A DNA stretch of 64,000 bases from Telmatospirillum siberiense (GCF_002845745.1 NZ_PIUM01000003.1:62001-126000); one strand, 5' to 3'; positions 46,820-56,579 are shown, numbered from the stretch's first letter. Translations and numbers: made by a program. The notes: generated from the sequence alone by a model not told the origin.

Positions 46820-47850
46820 GCAGCAACGACCTCATGAAATCTCTGCTGGCCCGGGTTGCCAACTCGGAAAGGCTCTCGGAGGAAGAGGCAACGGCGGCCT
46901 TCGACGTCATCATGTCGGGCGACGCCACCCCCGCGCAGATCGGCGGCTTCCTGATGGCGCTCCGGGTCAGGGGAGAAACTGTTCCCGAAATCACCGGGGC
47001 CACCAGGGCCATGCGGTCGAAGGCCGCCACCTTGGAAGCACCCCCGGGGGCCATCGACACCTGCGGCACCGGCGGCGATGCCTCGGGCACCTACAATATC
47101 TCGACGGCCGCCGCCCTGGTGGTCGCCGCCTGCGGCGTGCCGGTGGCCAAACATGGCAATCGCGCCCTGTCGTCCAAATCCGGGTCGGCCGATGTGCTGG
47201 CGGCCCTGGGCGTCAAAATCGACGCGGACTTGAGCCTGGTGCGCGAAAGCCTCTGGCAGAATGGCATCGGCTTCCTGATGGCCCCCCGGCACCATTCCGC
47301 CATGCGCCATGTCGCCGGCCCGCGCGTCGAACTCGGCACCCGGACCATCTTCAATCTGCTGGGGCCATTGTCCAATCCGGCGGGCACCAAACGCCAGGTC
47401 GTCGGAGTCTTCGCCGAGCGCTGGGTCGAACCCCTCGCCGAAGTCCTGGGCCGCCTCGGCGCCGAACGGGCCTGGGTGGTGCATGGAACGGACGGCCTTG
47501 ACGAATTGACCACCACGGGCCCCAGCCACGTTGCCGAATGGAACGAAGGCAAGCTTCGCCGTTTCGAGATCACCCCGGCCGACGCCGGACTGCCGACGGC
47601 GCGACCGGAGGACCTGAAGGGCGGCGACGCCGAGGTCAACGCGGCGGCGCTAACCCGCCTGATAGCCGGAGAACAGGGGCCTTATCGCGACATCGTCCTG
47701 CTGAACGCGGCGGCGGCGCTGGTCGTCGCCGGAAAAGCACCAGACCTTACGACGGGCGTCTCGGAAGCGGCGCGGGCGATCGACGAGGGCCACGTGCGAA
47801 TGACGCTGGACCGGCTGATTGCCATCAGCAATCGGGAGGTCGTCTCGTGA
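46816..47850 (+). CDS. trpD: Anthranilate phosphoribosyltransferase
   Basis: 344-aa enzyme that joins anthranilate to PRPP. The ATG at 46816, overlapping the trpG stop, gives [14 protein letters not shown]; eight further in-frame codons upstream lie in trpG and are not used. The PRPP-binding [22 protein letters not shown] (split after ASG), [21 protein letters not shown] and [12 protein letters not shown] are all typical, with the late [11 protein letters not shown]. Length is standard. It ends GTGA-overlapped with trpC, so the operon is tightly coupled. Confidence 0.96.
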   Translation: MSSNDLMKSLLARVANSERLSEEEATAAFDVIMSGDATPAQIGGFLMALRVRGETVPEITGATRAMRSKAATLEAPPGAIDTCGTGGDASGTYNISTAAALVVAACGVPVAKHGNRALSSKSGSADVLAALGVKIDADLSLVRESLWQNGIGFLMAPRHHSAMRHVAGPRVELGTRTIFNLLGPLSNPAGTKRQVVGVFAERWVEPLAEVLGRLGAERAWVVHGTDGLDELTTTGPSHVAEWNEGKLRRFEITPADAGLPTARPEDLKGGDAEVNAAALTRLIAGEQGPYRDIVLLNAAAALVVAGKAPDLTTGVSEAARAIDEGHVRMTLDRLIAISNREVVS

Positions 47851-48647
47851 GCGACATCCTGGCCACCATCTGCGCCAACAAGAAACGCCATCTGGAAACC
47901 GCCAAACAGCGGCGCTCGATCGGTGACCTTCGCGACCTTGCCGCCGCCCAGTCGGCCCCTCGGGGATTCGCGGCGGCGCTGACCCGTGCCGCGGCGACCG
48001 GTTACGGGCTGATCGCGGAAATCAAGAAGGCCTCCCCGTCGGCCGGGCTGATCCGCCCCGACTTCGATCCGCCGACGCTCGCCAAGGCCTATGCCGCGGG
48101 CGGGGCATCCTGCCTTTCCGTCCTGACGGACGCCCCCTACTTCCAGGGCAACGACGATTATCTCGTGGCGGCCCGGCAAGCCGTCGATTTGCCGGCGCTG
48201 CGCAAGGACTTCATGATCGACCCCTGGCAAATCGCGGAGTCGCGCGCGCTGGGCGCCGACTGCATTCTGCTCATCATGGCCTGCCTGTCCGATGCCCAGG
48301 CCGGTGAACTGGAACATTCGGCCCATGATCTCGGCATGGACGTGCTGATCGAAGTCCATGACGAGGCCGAGATGGAACGGGCCCTTTCGCTGCGCTCCCC
48401 GCTGATCGGCGTCAACAACCGAAATCTCAAGACGATGACCACCGATATCGCCACCACGGAACGTCTGGCAAAAAAACTGCCCGCCGACCGGGTGCTGGTC
48501 TGCGAAAGCGGCCTGAAAACCCCCGCAGACCTCGCCCGCATGGCCCGGGCCGGGGCCCGGCGCTTCCTGATCGGCGAAAGCCTGATGCGCCTGGCCGACG
48601 TCACCGAGGCCACGCGAACCCTGCTGGCCGACCCGGTGGCGGCCTGA
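47847..48647 (+). CDS. trpC: Indole-3-glycerol phosphate synthase
   Basis: 266-aa (beta/alpha)8 enzyme that closes the indole ring. A GTG start at 47847 overlaps the trpD stop (GTGA) and gives [21 protein letters not shown]; longer upstream frame is a shadow of trpD. The signature [18 protein letters not shown] with the catalytic Lys, [24 protein letters not shown] and the late CESGL are conserved. It is a stand-alone IGPS, without a fused TrpF domain; trpF is not in the window. moaC follows after 2 bp. Confidence 0.96.
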   Translation: MSDILATICANKKRHLETAKQRRSIGDLRDLAAAQSAPRGFAAALTRAAATGYGLIAEIKKASPSAGLIRPDFDPPTLAKAYAAGGASCLSVLTDAPYFQGNDDYLVAARQAVDLPALRKDFMIDPWQIAESRALGADCILLIMACLSDAQAGELEHSAHDLGMDVLIEVHDEAEMERALSLRSPLIGVNNRNLKTMTTDIATTERLAKKLPADRVLVCESGLKTPADLARMARAGARRFLIGESLMRLADVTEATRTLLADPVAA

Positions 48648-48649
48648 TC

Positions 48650-49135
48650 ATGGCGAACGAACTCACCCATTTCGACGGGCAGGGCAATGCGCGCATGGTC
48701 GATGTCGGGGCCAAGGCGGAAACCGAGAGGGTTGCCGTCGCCAAGGGTTCGATCGTCATGGCGCCCGCGACCTTGGCCTTGATCGAACGGGGCGGCGTGA
48801 AAAAGGGCGACGTTCTCGCCGTCGCCCAGTTGGCCGGCATCATGGGCGCCAAACGGACCCCGGACCTGATCCCGCTCTGCCATCCCCTGGCCCTGTCGAA
48901 CGTCACCGTCGAGTTGTCTTGCGACCCCGAACGATCGGCCGTCGACATCACCGCCACCTGCAAATTGACCGGACGCACCGGTGTCGAGATGGAAGCGTTG
49001 ACCGCCGTGTCGGTCGCAGCCCTCACCGTCTACGACATGTGCAAGGCGGCGGACCGCACCATGCGCATCGAAGGCATCCGACTGTTTCATAAATCGGGCG
49101 GAAAATCAGGCGTTTTTCAGGCCGACGAAGCCTGA
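48650..49135 (+). CDS. moaC: Cyclic pyranopterin monophosphate synthase
   Basis: 161-aa enzyme of molybdenum cofactor synthesis that forms cyclic pyranopterin monophosphate from the MoaA product. The family motif [18 protein letters not shown] with its conserved Lys and His, [23 protein letters not shown] (split at VSV) and the closing KSGGKSG are present, and the length is normal. It sits right after trpC, as is common in alphaproteobacteria, where moeA usually follows; here moeA is absent and lexA comes next. The cofactor is needed by the molybdopterin oxidoreductase encoded at 58.5-60.6 kb. Confidence 0.97.
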   Translation: MANELTHFDGQGNARMVDVGAKAETERVAVAKGSIVMAPATLALIERGGVKKGDVLAVAQLAGIMGAKRTPDLIPLCHPLALSNVTVELSCDPERSAVDITATCKLTGRTGVEMEALTAVSVAALTVYDMCKAADRTMRIEGIRLFHKSGGKSGVFQADEA

Positions 49136-49190
49136 TTCAGGCGGACATCCCATGACATATTTGCGGCAACGGACTCTTGACGGAAAGAGG

Positions 49191-49205
49191 GAACTAAACT
49201 AGAAC
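49191..49205. promoter_or_regulatory. SOS (LexA) box upstream of lexA
   Basis: GAAC-TAAACTA-GAAC is an exact match to the alphaproteobacterial LexA-binding direct repeat (GAAC-N7-GAAC, or GTTC-N7-GTTC on the other strand). It lies about 60 bp before the lexA ATG and indicates autoregulation. Confidence 0.88.
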
Positions 49206-49264
49206 AAGATAACTTGTTGCGGATTTGTTCCATATTTTGTGGTTCCCGCCGGCCGGAGGGTGCG

Positions 49265-49978
49265 ATGCTGACGCGAAAACAATATGAGCTGCTTATTTTC
49301 ATCGATCAGCGACTGAAGGCCAATGGCGTATCCCCCTCCTTCGACGAAATGAAGGAGGCCCTTGATCTTAAATCAAAATCAGGAATCCACCGGTTGATCA
49401 CCGGCCTGGAGGAACGGGGCTTCATCCGCCGCCTGCCGCATCGTGCGCGGGCCATCGAAGTGTTGAAGCTACCCGAGAATTTTGGCGACACCCCGGAAAA
49501 GCCATCCTCCGCGCCACCGCCGAAGTTCTCCCCCAATGTCATCCGCGGCGATTTCAAGACCACCCTGGCGGGCGCTTCCGTCGGAACGGCGGCCGACGCC
49601 ATCGATCTGCCGCTTTATGGAAAAATCGCCGCCGGCACGCCGATCGAGGCGCTGCGCGATAATTCCAACACCATCAGCGTTCCATCCACCCTGCTGGGAA
49701 GCGGCGACCATTATGCCCTGACGGTGGAAGGCGATTCGATGATCGAAGCGGGCATTCTCGACGGTGACGTGGTCATCCTCCACCGTTGCGATACGGCCGA
49801 TAACGGTTCGATCGTCGTGGCCCTGGTCGATGAGAACGAAGCCACCCTGAAACGGCTGCGCCGCAAAGGCGCCTCCATCGCCCTGGAACCGGCCAACCAA
49901 AGATACGAAACGCGCATCTTTGGTCCCGATCGCGTGCGTGTCCAAGGACGCCTGGTTGGGCTGTTGCGCCGATATTGA
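49265..49978 (+). CDS. lexA: SOS-response repressor LexA
   Basis: 237-aa repressor and self-cleaving protease. The ATG at 49265 gives [14 protein letters not shown], the usual start; 17 upstream codons are not conserved. A winged helix-turn-helix (about residues 1-65, [23 protein letters not shown]) precedes a hinge rich in Pro, then the S24 peptidase domain with the Ala123-Gly124 cleavage site (in [10 protein letters not shown]), catalytic Ser158 ([10 protein letters not shown]) and Lys196 (EATLKRL). RecA-stimulated cleavage would relieve repression. An alphaproteobacterial SOS box lies upstream. It is downstream of moaC and probably has its own promoter. Confidence 0.96.
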   Translation: MLTRKQYELLIFIDQRLKANGVSPSFDEMKEALDLKSKSGIHRLITGLEERGFIRRLPHRARAIEVLKLPENFGDTPEKPSSAPPPKFSPNVIRGDFKTTLAGASVGTAADAIDLPLYGKIAAGTPIEALRDNSNTISVPSTLLGSGDHYALTVEGDSMIEAGILDGDVVILHRCDTADNGSIVVALVDENEATLKRLRRKGASIALEPANQRYETRIFGPDRVRVQGRLVGLLRRY

Positions 49979-50153
49979 GTGAAAAAAGACGCGCCCTCGA
50001 CGGAGGACAAAGACTTTTCCGATAACGTCATCGTCTAAGGGCAAACTTGGCCAGTTTGATCGTTTGTGACAAGCGGACACATGGTTTAATCTTTTGTTGT
50101 GACAAAGCCGATTATAAAGAATTCGGCACGTCGCATCTTGAGGATTGCACATT

Positions 50154-50513
50154 GTGACCGCGCCCATAGAGCGACGACGGCATCGTCGTCATTTCGGCCG
50201 TGATCTGTTGGTCTTGGTCCCCGAAGGTTCGTCTTATCCCGTCCGGGACATCTCTCCCGGCGGCCTGTGCCTGCAGGGTACGCCCTTCGCCATCGGCGAA
50301 CTGGTCGGCATCACCCTGTCCTCGGCCGCGAACCCCTTTGACGCTGTCGACGCCTCCTGCCGGGTCGTGGCGATCAGCACGACGGGCTCGCACATGGAAT
50401 TCTGTCCGGTGACCATGCCCCTGCTCACTTTCATCATTCAGCATATCGGCAAGGAACTGGGGGTGGAGCCCTATTATTTCGGCAAGAGGCATCCCCTTTC
50501 CTCCCAATCCTGA
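50154..50513 (+). CDS. PilZ-domain protein (c-di-GMP receptor type)
   Basis: Single-domain PilZ protein of about 119 aa, using the GTG at 50154, which stands about ten bases after a GAGG site; a TTG at 50145 would add three residues. The c-di-GMP-binding signature is complete in outline: the Arg-rich N-terminus ERRRHRRHFGR provides R-x3-R, and DISPGG the D-x-S-x-x-G. The rest forms a beta-barrel with a C-terminal amphipathic helix (FIIQHIGKELG). The target is unknown; in this genome c-di-GMP also controls cellulose synthase through BcsA, but no link is shown. It is the only PilZ gene here apart from bcsAB. Confidence 0.82.
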   Translation: MTAPIERRRHRRHFGRDLLVLVPEGSSYPVRDISPGGLCLQGTPFAIGELVGITLSSAANPFDAVDASCRVVAISTTGSHMEFCPVTMPLLTFIIQHIGKELGVEPYYFGKRHPLSSQS

Positions 50514-50537
50514 TCCTCCCCGACCTCCACGGAACCA

Positions 50538-50660
50538 GAGCAGTTTGCGCTTCGCTTGAACTGCTCCGGGCTTGCGTGACGCTGAAAAAACTCCGTTTTT
50601 TCAATTGCTCAAACGCCGCTCCGGCTAACGAGCGCGATTCAATCTAAACGCAACGCGCTC
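50538..50660. repeat. Three consecutive inverted repeats between pilZ and comEC
   Basis: GAGCAGTT / AACTGCTC (50538-50566, 13-nt loop), TGAAAAAAC-TCC-GTTTTTTCA (50583-50603, 9-bp stem, 3-nt loop) and GAGCGCG / CGCGCTC (50630-50660). They fill the space between two convergent genes. The middle hairpin has a T run in its arm and could act as a terminator; together they look like a dispersed intergenic repeat element. Confidence 0.8.
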
Positions 50661-52816
50661 TAATCAAAAGATGCGGCAGCAGAAGCATCCTCACCGCCAA
50701 TCGGCGTCCGGATGTGGTTCCAGGGACGCGCCCCCTGCCAGTCGTCGACGGTCTCGATACGCCAGCCCTCCGCGTCCAACCAGAACGCATGCGTCCCACC
50801 CCTTCGCAAGGCGTCCCCGTCGATAAGCCGCCCGCCGCCGGGACAGACGTCACGCGCAACCGGTGCCGCCACGATCACCACCTCGCCCCCCCGGCAATCG
50901 GCCCCCGGCAACCTCTCGGGGCGCGACAGAAATGCCAACAGATGAGCCTCTCGGCGGTAGACGCAGCCCGTCCCGTCGCAGGTCATCACGTTTTTCGAAC
51001 CATCCCGCCAGAAGACGGCGGCGGTTCCCTGACCGGCCTGTCTGACCCAGGTCTCGCGAAGCATCTTCTCGCTCCGCGTCCTTGAGAAAAGCAACCTGCC
51101 GTCGCCATCCCGTCCCGCCATCATCAGTCCTGAGGGAGCGATCAGCACGTCGGGCGGCCGATGCAACGCATAGAGCGCGATCGCGGCGGCCATTCCGGCC
51201 AATCCCCACAGTCGCCAGCGCCGCCGCCAGAGCAGCAGCCAGAAGCCGCCCAGGGTGAAAAGCACCAGCGCCGAGACGGGCATGGCGGGCAGATCGACGC
51301 TGGCCCCGGGCAAGGCGGAAACCCATTGGGCGATATCGCTGACGGCCACGATGCCCCTGCCCATCAACCACCATGCCCATGCGTCGAGTCCGAAAGGCAT
51401 CAGGCAAAAGGCCAGAAGCGCCGCCGGCATCACCCAGAAGCCGACCACGGGCACGGCCAGAAAATTGCCCAGCAATCCGTAGGTGGCGTATCTGTTGAAA
51501 TGGAAGATCGTATAGAAGGCCGTCGCGGTTCCGGCGATCTGCGTGGTCAGCAGGATACCCGCGACATAGAAGAACGGCGTGCTCCAGCGGCCCCGATGGC
51601 GGGCCCGCCAGCGTCCGAAAGCGGGGCCGATCGCCTCATAGCCGGCGATGAGCCCGTAGACGGCGGCGAAGGACATCTGGAAGCTGGCCCCCATCAACGC
51701 CTCGGGCCGCAACAGCAGGATCAGCAGCGCCGCCCAGGTGATCGAGCGCAGGGAAATCGCCTCGCGATCGAACAGAATGGCCACGAGAACGATGCCGTTC
51801 ATCATGAAGGCCCGCTGCGTGGGCACCGGAGCGCCGGAAATGATCAGGTAGCAGAAGGTGATCAGAAGCGCCCCGCCCGCCGTCCATTTCTTGATGGGAT
51901 AGCGCAGCGCTATCCAGGGAATCATCGCCAGACCACCCCGTATCGCCATGAAGACGAGACCGGCCACCATGCTCATATGCATGCCGGCGATAACCAGGAT
52001 ATGGGCCAATCCGGCATCGCGATAGGCTTGCAGCAGATCCGGCGACACCGGCCCCCGCTCGGCGGTGATCAGCGCCGCCGCCACCCAGCCGACGCCACGC
52101 GCCAGACCGCCGTTTTCCACGGCGGCGACGATACGTTCGGTCAAATCCCGCCGAACACCGGCGATGAACAACCGGATCCGCTCCCATCCCTCTCCCTGAT
52201 CGGCATCCGGCAGCAAGCGGGGCGGCCCGGCCGCGTAGCCGACGGCACCGATGCCCAGGAACCAGGCCTGTCTGGAGAAATCGTACGCCCCCGGCGAGGC
52301 CGGCGCCGGCGGAGGCATCAAGACGACGCGCAGGGCCACTCTCTGACCGGGACGCCATTCCCCTCCGCTTTCGCGCAAACGAACGCGGAGCCTGACCGGA
52401 AGCGGCCCCGTCCCCCGGAGTTCCGGCCAAGTCACCCGATCGAGGACGAACCGGTGCACGCCCTGTTCCAGGGGCTCCACCTCGGTGATCCGCGCCACGA
52501 TGGAGATAGCCTGCGTCGGATGGGACAGTACCGGTGCCGCCACGGCGCGGCTTCGCTCGCCGGCCAGGGTGAAGCCAAGGCCGGCCAGTGCGAAAACGAA
52601 AGCCAACGCCGGCAGCCAGGGCGGGCGGCGCCTGACGGCAATACCCGTCGACAGGCATAGCCCCAGCAAAAGCGGCCCGACCCAGCGCCAGGGTTCGCAA
52701 GGCAGCGCGAAATAGAGCGCTATTCCACTTCCCAGGGCCACCGGCGACCAGAGAATCCAGCGCTCGCGTTCGGCCTGCAGGAGTGCCGTGATACCCCCGG
52801 ATCCCCCCTCTTCCAT
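50660..52816 (-). CDS. comEC: ComEC/Rec2-family membrane protein
   Basis: 718-aa polytopic protein of the ComEC family, starting at the ATG at 52816 (MEEGGSGGITALLQAERERW); a further 95 codons of open frame extend over non-conserved intergenic DNA. An N-terminal DUF4131-like OB region (about residues 50-200) is followed by the Competence domain, with the motif GLAHILVIAGMHMSMVAG and about eight to ten helices. The C-terminal soluble part lacks the HxHxDH metallo-lactamase motif of longer ComEC proteins and ends in a short beta-rich domain. ComEC forms the DNA channel in natural transformation; other com genes are not in the window, so competence is not implied. Convergent with pilZ. Confidence 0.9.
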   Translation of the reverse strand: MEEGGSGGITALLQAERERWILWSPVALGSGIALYFALPCEPWRWVGPLLLGLCLSTGIAVRRRPPWLPALAFVFALAGLGFTLAGERSRAVAAPVLSHPTQAISIVARITEVEPLEQGVHRFVLDRVTWPELRGTGPLPVRLRVRLRESGGEWRPGQRVALRVVLMPPPAPASPGAYDFSRQAWFLGIGAVGYAAGPPRLLPDADQGEGWERIRLFIAGVRRDLTERIVAAVENGGLARGVGWVAAALITAERGPVSPDLLQAYRDAGLAHILVIAGMHMSMVAGLVFMAIRGGLAMIPWIALRYPIKKWTAGGALLITFCYLIISGAPVPTQRAFMMNGIVLVAILFDREAISLRSITWAALLILLLRPEALMGASFQMSFAAVYGLIAGYEAIGPAFGRWRARHRGRWSTPFFYVAGILLTTQIAGTATAFYTIFHFNRYATYGLLGNFLAVPVVGFWVMPAALLAFCLMPFGLDAWAWWLMGRGIVAVSDIAQWVSALPGASVDLPAMPVSALVLFTLGGFWLLLWRRRWRLWGLAGMAAAIALYALHRPPDVLIAPSGLMMAGRDGDGRLLFSRTRSEKMLRETWVRQAGQGTAAVFWRDGSKNVMTCDGTGCVYRREAHLLAFLSRPERLPGADCRGGEVVIVAAPVARDVCPGGGRLIDGDALRRGGTHAFWLDAEGWRIETVDDWQGARPWNHIRTPIGGEDASAAASFD

Positions 52817-52980
52817 GGTCTTCGCCCGCGCAGCAACCACCCGAGGATTCGGAAGATGACCGATTTTTCGTTTCCAGTCATCTCCAAAAAGGAAACACGC
52901 CCAAAGAGTCGCTCTTGAAATACGACACTCGAACGGCCAAACGAATTGACCGATCCAATTCAGCACGTATATCATAGTGT

Positions 52981-53005
52981 ATATTACTAATATAAAATGT
53001 AATAT
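52981..53005. promoter_or_regulatory. AT-rich inverted repeat upstream of the dipeptide-type ABC operon
   Basis: ATATTAC (52981-52987) and GTAATAT (52999-53005) are a perfect 7-bp inverted repeat with an 11-bp AT spacer, about 95 bp upstream of the binding-protein gene, in the divergent spacer with comEC. It may be an operator or promoter element. Confidence 0.35.
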
Positions 53006-53100
53006 TTGACGGTGCCATGCCGGCCATCCGCAAACAATCTGCGGCCCGCCCGACAGCTCTTTTCGTCGAAGAAGCCCCCCGAAACTCTGGAGCAAGCTCA

Positions 53101-54714
53101 ATGAGAACTCTCTCCCGCCGGCATTTTCTGGCCGCCAGTTCGGCCATCGCCCTTTTCATCCGGTCGGACAAGCCGGTGTGGGCGGAAGACAAGCCGCAAG
53201 CCGGAGGAACGCTGAGCGTCATCCTGCAACCGGAGCCGGTCACGCTTTCCCCCACCAACAACATGGCCCAGCCGACCCAGACGGTGGCGGGCAACATCTT
53301 CGATGGTCTCGTCTACTACGATTTCGATCTGAAGCCGCAGCCCTGCCTGGCCACCAGTTGGGATCTGGCCCGCGACGGCAAGACGGTCACCTTCCACCTG
53401 CGTCACGGGGTCAAATGGCATGACGGAAAGCCCTTCACCTCGGCCGACGTGAAATGGTCCCTGGAAAACATCTGGAAGACGATCCATCCGCGCAACAAGG
53501 CCTTGTTCGAAAATGTGAGCGCGGTGGAAACGCCCGACGACTTCACCGTCGTCTTGAAGTTCAGCAAGCCGTCCCTGCCCATTTTTTCCGTGCTGAACGG
53601 CGTCGGCGCGCCGATCCTGCCGCGTCATCTCTACGAAGGCACCGACATCCTCGGCAGTCCCTACAACAACAAACCGGTGGGTACCGGCGCCTTCGTCTTC
53701 AAGGAATGGAAGCGCGGCGAATATGTCCTGCTGGAACGCAATCCCGACTATTGGGATAGCGGCAAGCCCTATCTCGACCGCATCCTGTTCCGCATCATTC
53801 CCGATCCCGCCGCCCGCGCCGCCGCCGTCGAAAAGGGCGAGATCCAGTACGCGCCCTTCAATGCCATTCCCTTGCGCGATGTCGAACGCTTCTCGCAATT
53901 GCCGAACGTCAAGATCGACCGGCGCGGCTATGACTGGATTTCGCCGCTGCTCTATCTCGATTTCAATGTCGAGAACCAGTATCTCAAGCATCAGCGGGTT
54001 CGCCAGGCTTTGGCCCATGCGATAGACCGCAACGCCATGGCCAGGATCGTTTGGTTCGGCTTCGGAAAGCCGGCCATCAGCCCGGTTCCCTCGGCTGTGG
54101 CGACTTTCCATGATTCCACCGTGCCGCAATATGCCTTCGATCCCAAGAAGGCCGAGGCACTGCTCGATGAAGCCGGGTTCAAGCGCGGAGCCGACGGTAC
54201 GCGTTTCGCCATCACCCACGACTATCTGCCTTACGGCGACGATTACCGGCGCACCGCCGAATTCATCAAGCAGGCCTTGCACAAAATCGGCGTCGAAGTG
54301 ACCATCCGCTCCCAGGATACCGCCGCCTTCATCAAAAGAATTTACGGCGATCGGGACTTCGACCTGTCGCTCTCGTGGAATTCGGCCTTCCCGGATCCCC
54401 AGATCGGCGTCGTGCGCGCCTATTGGTCGGGTTGGCTGGGAACGCAGACCCCCTGGACCAACGGGTCCGGATACCGCAATGCCGAGGTGGATGGGCTGAT
54501 CCAGGCCGCCGCGGTGGAGGGCAACCCCGAGGCCCGCGTCGCCGACTTCAAGCGTTTCCAGCAGATCGTGCTGACCGAGCTGCCGACATTGCCGCTGCTC
54601 GAGATGCAGTTCTTCTCGGTCCATGCCGCCAATCTCAGGGATATCGTCAGTCAAGGCGACCAGACTTACTCCACCCTGAAGAACGCCTGGTTCGACGGCA
54701 AGGCGAAGGGCTAG
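53101..54714 (+). CDS. ABC transporter substrate-binding protein (peptide/nickel family 5)
   Basis: 537-aa periplasmic binding protein of the SBP_bac_5 family. The ATG at 53101 has a GGAG site eight bases upstream; the open frame back to 53017 is not used. The N-terminus LSRRHFLAASSAIALF carries a twin-arginine-type motif, so Tat export is possible. The family segment WDLARDGKTVTFHLRHGVKWHDGKPFTSADVKWSLE (read in pieces) and YLDFNVENQYLKHQRVRQALAHAIDR are conserved. Substrates of this family include di- and oligopeptides, nickel and opines; none can be chosen from sequence. First gene of a five-gene importer operon. Confidence 0.93.
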   Translation: MRTLSRRHFLAASSAIALFIRSDKPVWAEDKPQAGGTLSVILQPEPVTLSPTNNMAQPTQTVAGNIFDGLVYYDFDLKPQPCLATSWDLARDGKTVTFHLRHGVKWHDGKPFTSADVKWSLENIWKTIHPRNKALFENVSAVETPDDFTVVLKFSKPSLPIFSVLNGVGAPILPRHLYEGTDILGSPYNNKPVGTGAFVFKEWKRGEYVLLERNPDYWDSGKPYLDRILFRIIPDPAARAAAVEKGEIQYAPFNAIPLRDVERFSQLPNVKIDRRGYDWISPLLYLDFNVENQYLKHQRVRQALAHAIDRNAMARIVWFGFGKPAISPVPSAVATFHDSTVPQYAFDPKKAEALLDEAGFKRGADGTRFAITHDYLPYGDDYRRTAEFIKQALHKIGVEVTIRSQDTAAFIKRIYGDRDFDLSLSWNSAFPDPQIGVVRAYWSGWLGTQTPWTNGSGYRNAEVDGLIQAAAVEGNPEARVADFKRFQQIVLTELPTLPLLEMQFFSVHAANLRDIVSQGDQTYSTLKNAWFDGKAKG

Positions 54715-54722
54715 ACATTCCC

Positions 54723-55691
54723 GTGCGACGCTATCTTCGACGCAGTCTTTGGCAGATCGGCATCGTCGTGCTCGGGATCGCCACCATCAATTTCTTCCTG
54801 CTGCACCTCGCCCCCGGCGATGCGGCGGAGGTGATGGCGGGCGAGTCCGGCGCGGCGACGGCCGAATATATGGCGGCCCTGCGCCAGCAGTTCGGCATCG
54901 ACCAGCCGCTTTACCTTCAATTCCTGCGCTATGTCGGGCATCTCCTGACCCTCGACCTCGGCTATTCCTTCCGCGAAGGCATGCCGGTGGCCGAACTGAT
55001 GCGCCAACGCCTGCCCGCCACCCTCCTGCTGATGGGAAGCTCCACCGCCCTGGCGGTAAGCCTGGGATGCGTCCTTGGATTCATGGCCGCCCGCCGCGCC
55101 GGAAAGATCGCGGACACGGTGATCTCCACCCTGGCGCTGCTGTTCTATGCGACACCGGTTTTCTGGGTGGGCGTGATGCTGGTGATGGTCTTTTCCGTGG
55201 CGCTCGACTGGCTGCCCATCGGCGGCATGACCAGCATCGAGGCGGGATACCGGGGCTGGGCCCTGGCGGGCGACGTCGCCCGCCATCTGGTCCTGCCGGC
55301 GGTCACCCTCGGACTTTTCTATCTGGCCATCTATACCCGCCTGGTGCGGGCCTCCATGCTGGAAGTTTACCACCTCGACTTCGTACGCACGGCCCGCGCG
55401 AAAGGCGTGCGCCCCTGGCGGATCGCCACCCGCCACGTCCTGCGCAACGCGCTGCTGCCGGTCGTCACCACCCTGGGCGTCCAATTGAGCTCGATTCTCG
55501 GCGGCGCCGTTCTGGTGGAAACGGTGTTTTCCTGGCCCGGCCTCGGCCGCCTCGCTTTTGAAGCGTTGTTTCACCGCGATCTCGCCTTGTTGCTGGGCAT
55601 CCTGTTCTGTTCCTCGCTGGTCGTGGTGTTTGTAAATCTGGCGGTCGATCTCATCTATACGCTGCTCGATCCCCGCATAGAGTTGTCCTGA
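54723..55691 (+). CDS. ABC transporter permease (DppB type)
   Basis: 322-aa inner-membrane permease with six expected helices. The GTG at 54723, eight bases after the binding-protein stop, gives a normal N-terminus (VRRYLRRSLWQIGIVVLGI); the long upstream frame is a shadow. Family motifs are the periplasmic LAPGDAAEVMAGE, FGIDQPLYLQFLRYVGHLLTLDLG (split at LYL) and the EAA-type coupling loop YHLDFVRTARAKGVRPWRIATRHVLRNALLP (in parts). It pairs with the next gene to form the channel. The following ATG begins immediately after its stop. Confidence 0.94.
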   Translation: MRRYLRRSLWQIGIVVLGIATINFFLLHLAPGDAAEVMAGESGAATAEYMAALRQQFGIDQPLYLQFLRYVGHLLTLDLGYSFREGMPVAELMRQRLPATLLLMGSSTALAVSLGCVLGFMAARRAGKIADTVISTLALLFYATPVFWVGVMLVMVFSVALDWLPIGGMTSIEAGYRGWALAGDVARHLVLPAVTLGLFYLAIYTRLVRASMLEVYHLDFVRTARAKGVRPWRIATRHVLRNALLPVVTTLGVQLSSILGGAVLVETVFSWPGLGRLAFEALFHRDLALLLGILFCSSLVVVFVNLAVDLIYTLLDPRIELS

Positions 55692-56579
55692 ATGGCATTC
55701 CCCGACAGCCTGATCCTGTCCGCGGACGGCACCGGCAGCCATCCCCGCTTCGCCCTGTTGCGCCGGCTGCTGCGCCGCCCGTCCGCCCTTTGCGGACTGG
55801 TCCTGATGGCCGCGATCCTGGCGATGGCGGTACTGGCCCATCCCCTTTATCCCGACGACCCTCTCGACATGGTGGCCGCTCCCTTCCTGCATCCCGGAAC
55901 CGACGCCGCCTTTCCGTTGGGGTCCGACATGCTGGGACGCGATCTCGCCGCCGGCATCTTCCACGGCGCCCGCATTTCGCTGCTCATCGGCGTCGTCGCC
56001 GCCCTGGTGTCGCTCGTCATCGGAATAGGAATCGGCGCCCTGTCCGGCTATTACGGCGGTCGCATCGACGCCGGCCTGATGCGGCTGACCGAATTGTTCC
56101 AGACCATCCCGCCCTTCCTGTTTTCTCTGGCCATCGTCGCCATCCTGCAGCCTTCCATCGCCACCATCACCGGCGCCATCGGAATCACCGCCTGGCCCGG
56201 TCTGGCCCGACTGGTCCGCGCCGAGGTCCTGAAACTCCGCCACAGCGAACTGGTGGAGGCCTCCATTTCCCTTGGGGCCTCGGACGCGCGCATCATCCTT
56301 CTTCACATCCTGCCCAATGTCCTCGCGCCGATCGTCGTGTCGGCGTCCATCCTGGTGGCCAGCGCCATCCTGAGCGAATCGTCGCTGGCCTTCCTGGGAT
56401 TGGGCGACCCCAATGTGGTCAGTTGGGGAGGCATGGTCGGCGCCGGACGGGAGGTCATCCGCACCGACTGGTACGTCGCCACCATCCCCGGCATCGCCAT
56501 TCTCGCGGCGGTCCTGGCGCTCAATCTGCTGGGCGACGGTCTCAATGACGCGCTCAACCGCAAGGGGCAAAGGCGATGA
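55692..56579 (+). CDS. ABC transporter permease (DppC type)
   Basis: 295-aa second permease with about six helices. The N-terminal cytosolic part leads to the first helix LVLMAAILAMAVLAHPL, and the region GSDMLGRDLAAGIFHGARISLLIG is the DppC signature. The EAA coupling loop is SELVEASISLGASDARIILLHILPN, and the closing GDGLNDALNRKGQRR is typical. Start and stop are contiguous with the flanking genes, the stop overlapping the next start by ATGA. It works with the DppB-type permease and the two ATPases. Confidence 0.94.
   Translation: MAFPDSLILSADGTGSHPRFALLRRLLRRPSALCGLVLMAAILAMAVLAHPLYPDDPLDMVAAPFLHPGTDAAFPLGSDMLGRDLAAGIFHGARISLLIGVVAALVSLVIGIGIGALSGYYGGRIDAGLMRLTELFQTIPPFLFSLAIVAILQPSIATITGAIGITAWPGLARLVRAEVLKLRHSELVEASISLGASDARIILLHILPNVLAPIVVSASILVASAILSESSLAFLGLGDPNVVSWGGMVGAGREVIRTDWYVATIPGIAILAAVLALNLLGDGLNDALNRKGQRR

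Noticed and set aside
50660-52816. Evidence for natural competence from comEC
   Set aside because: The family is widespread in alphaproteobacteria without shown competence, and no other competence gene is in the window.
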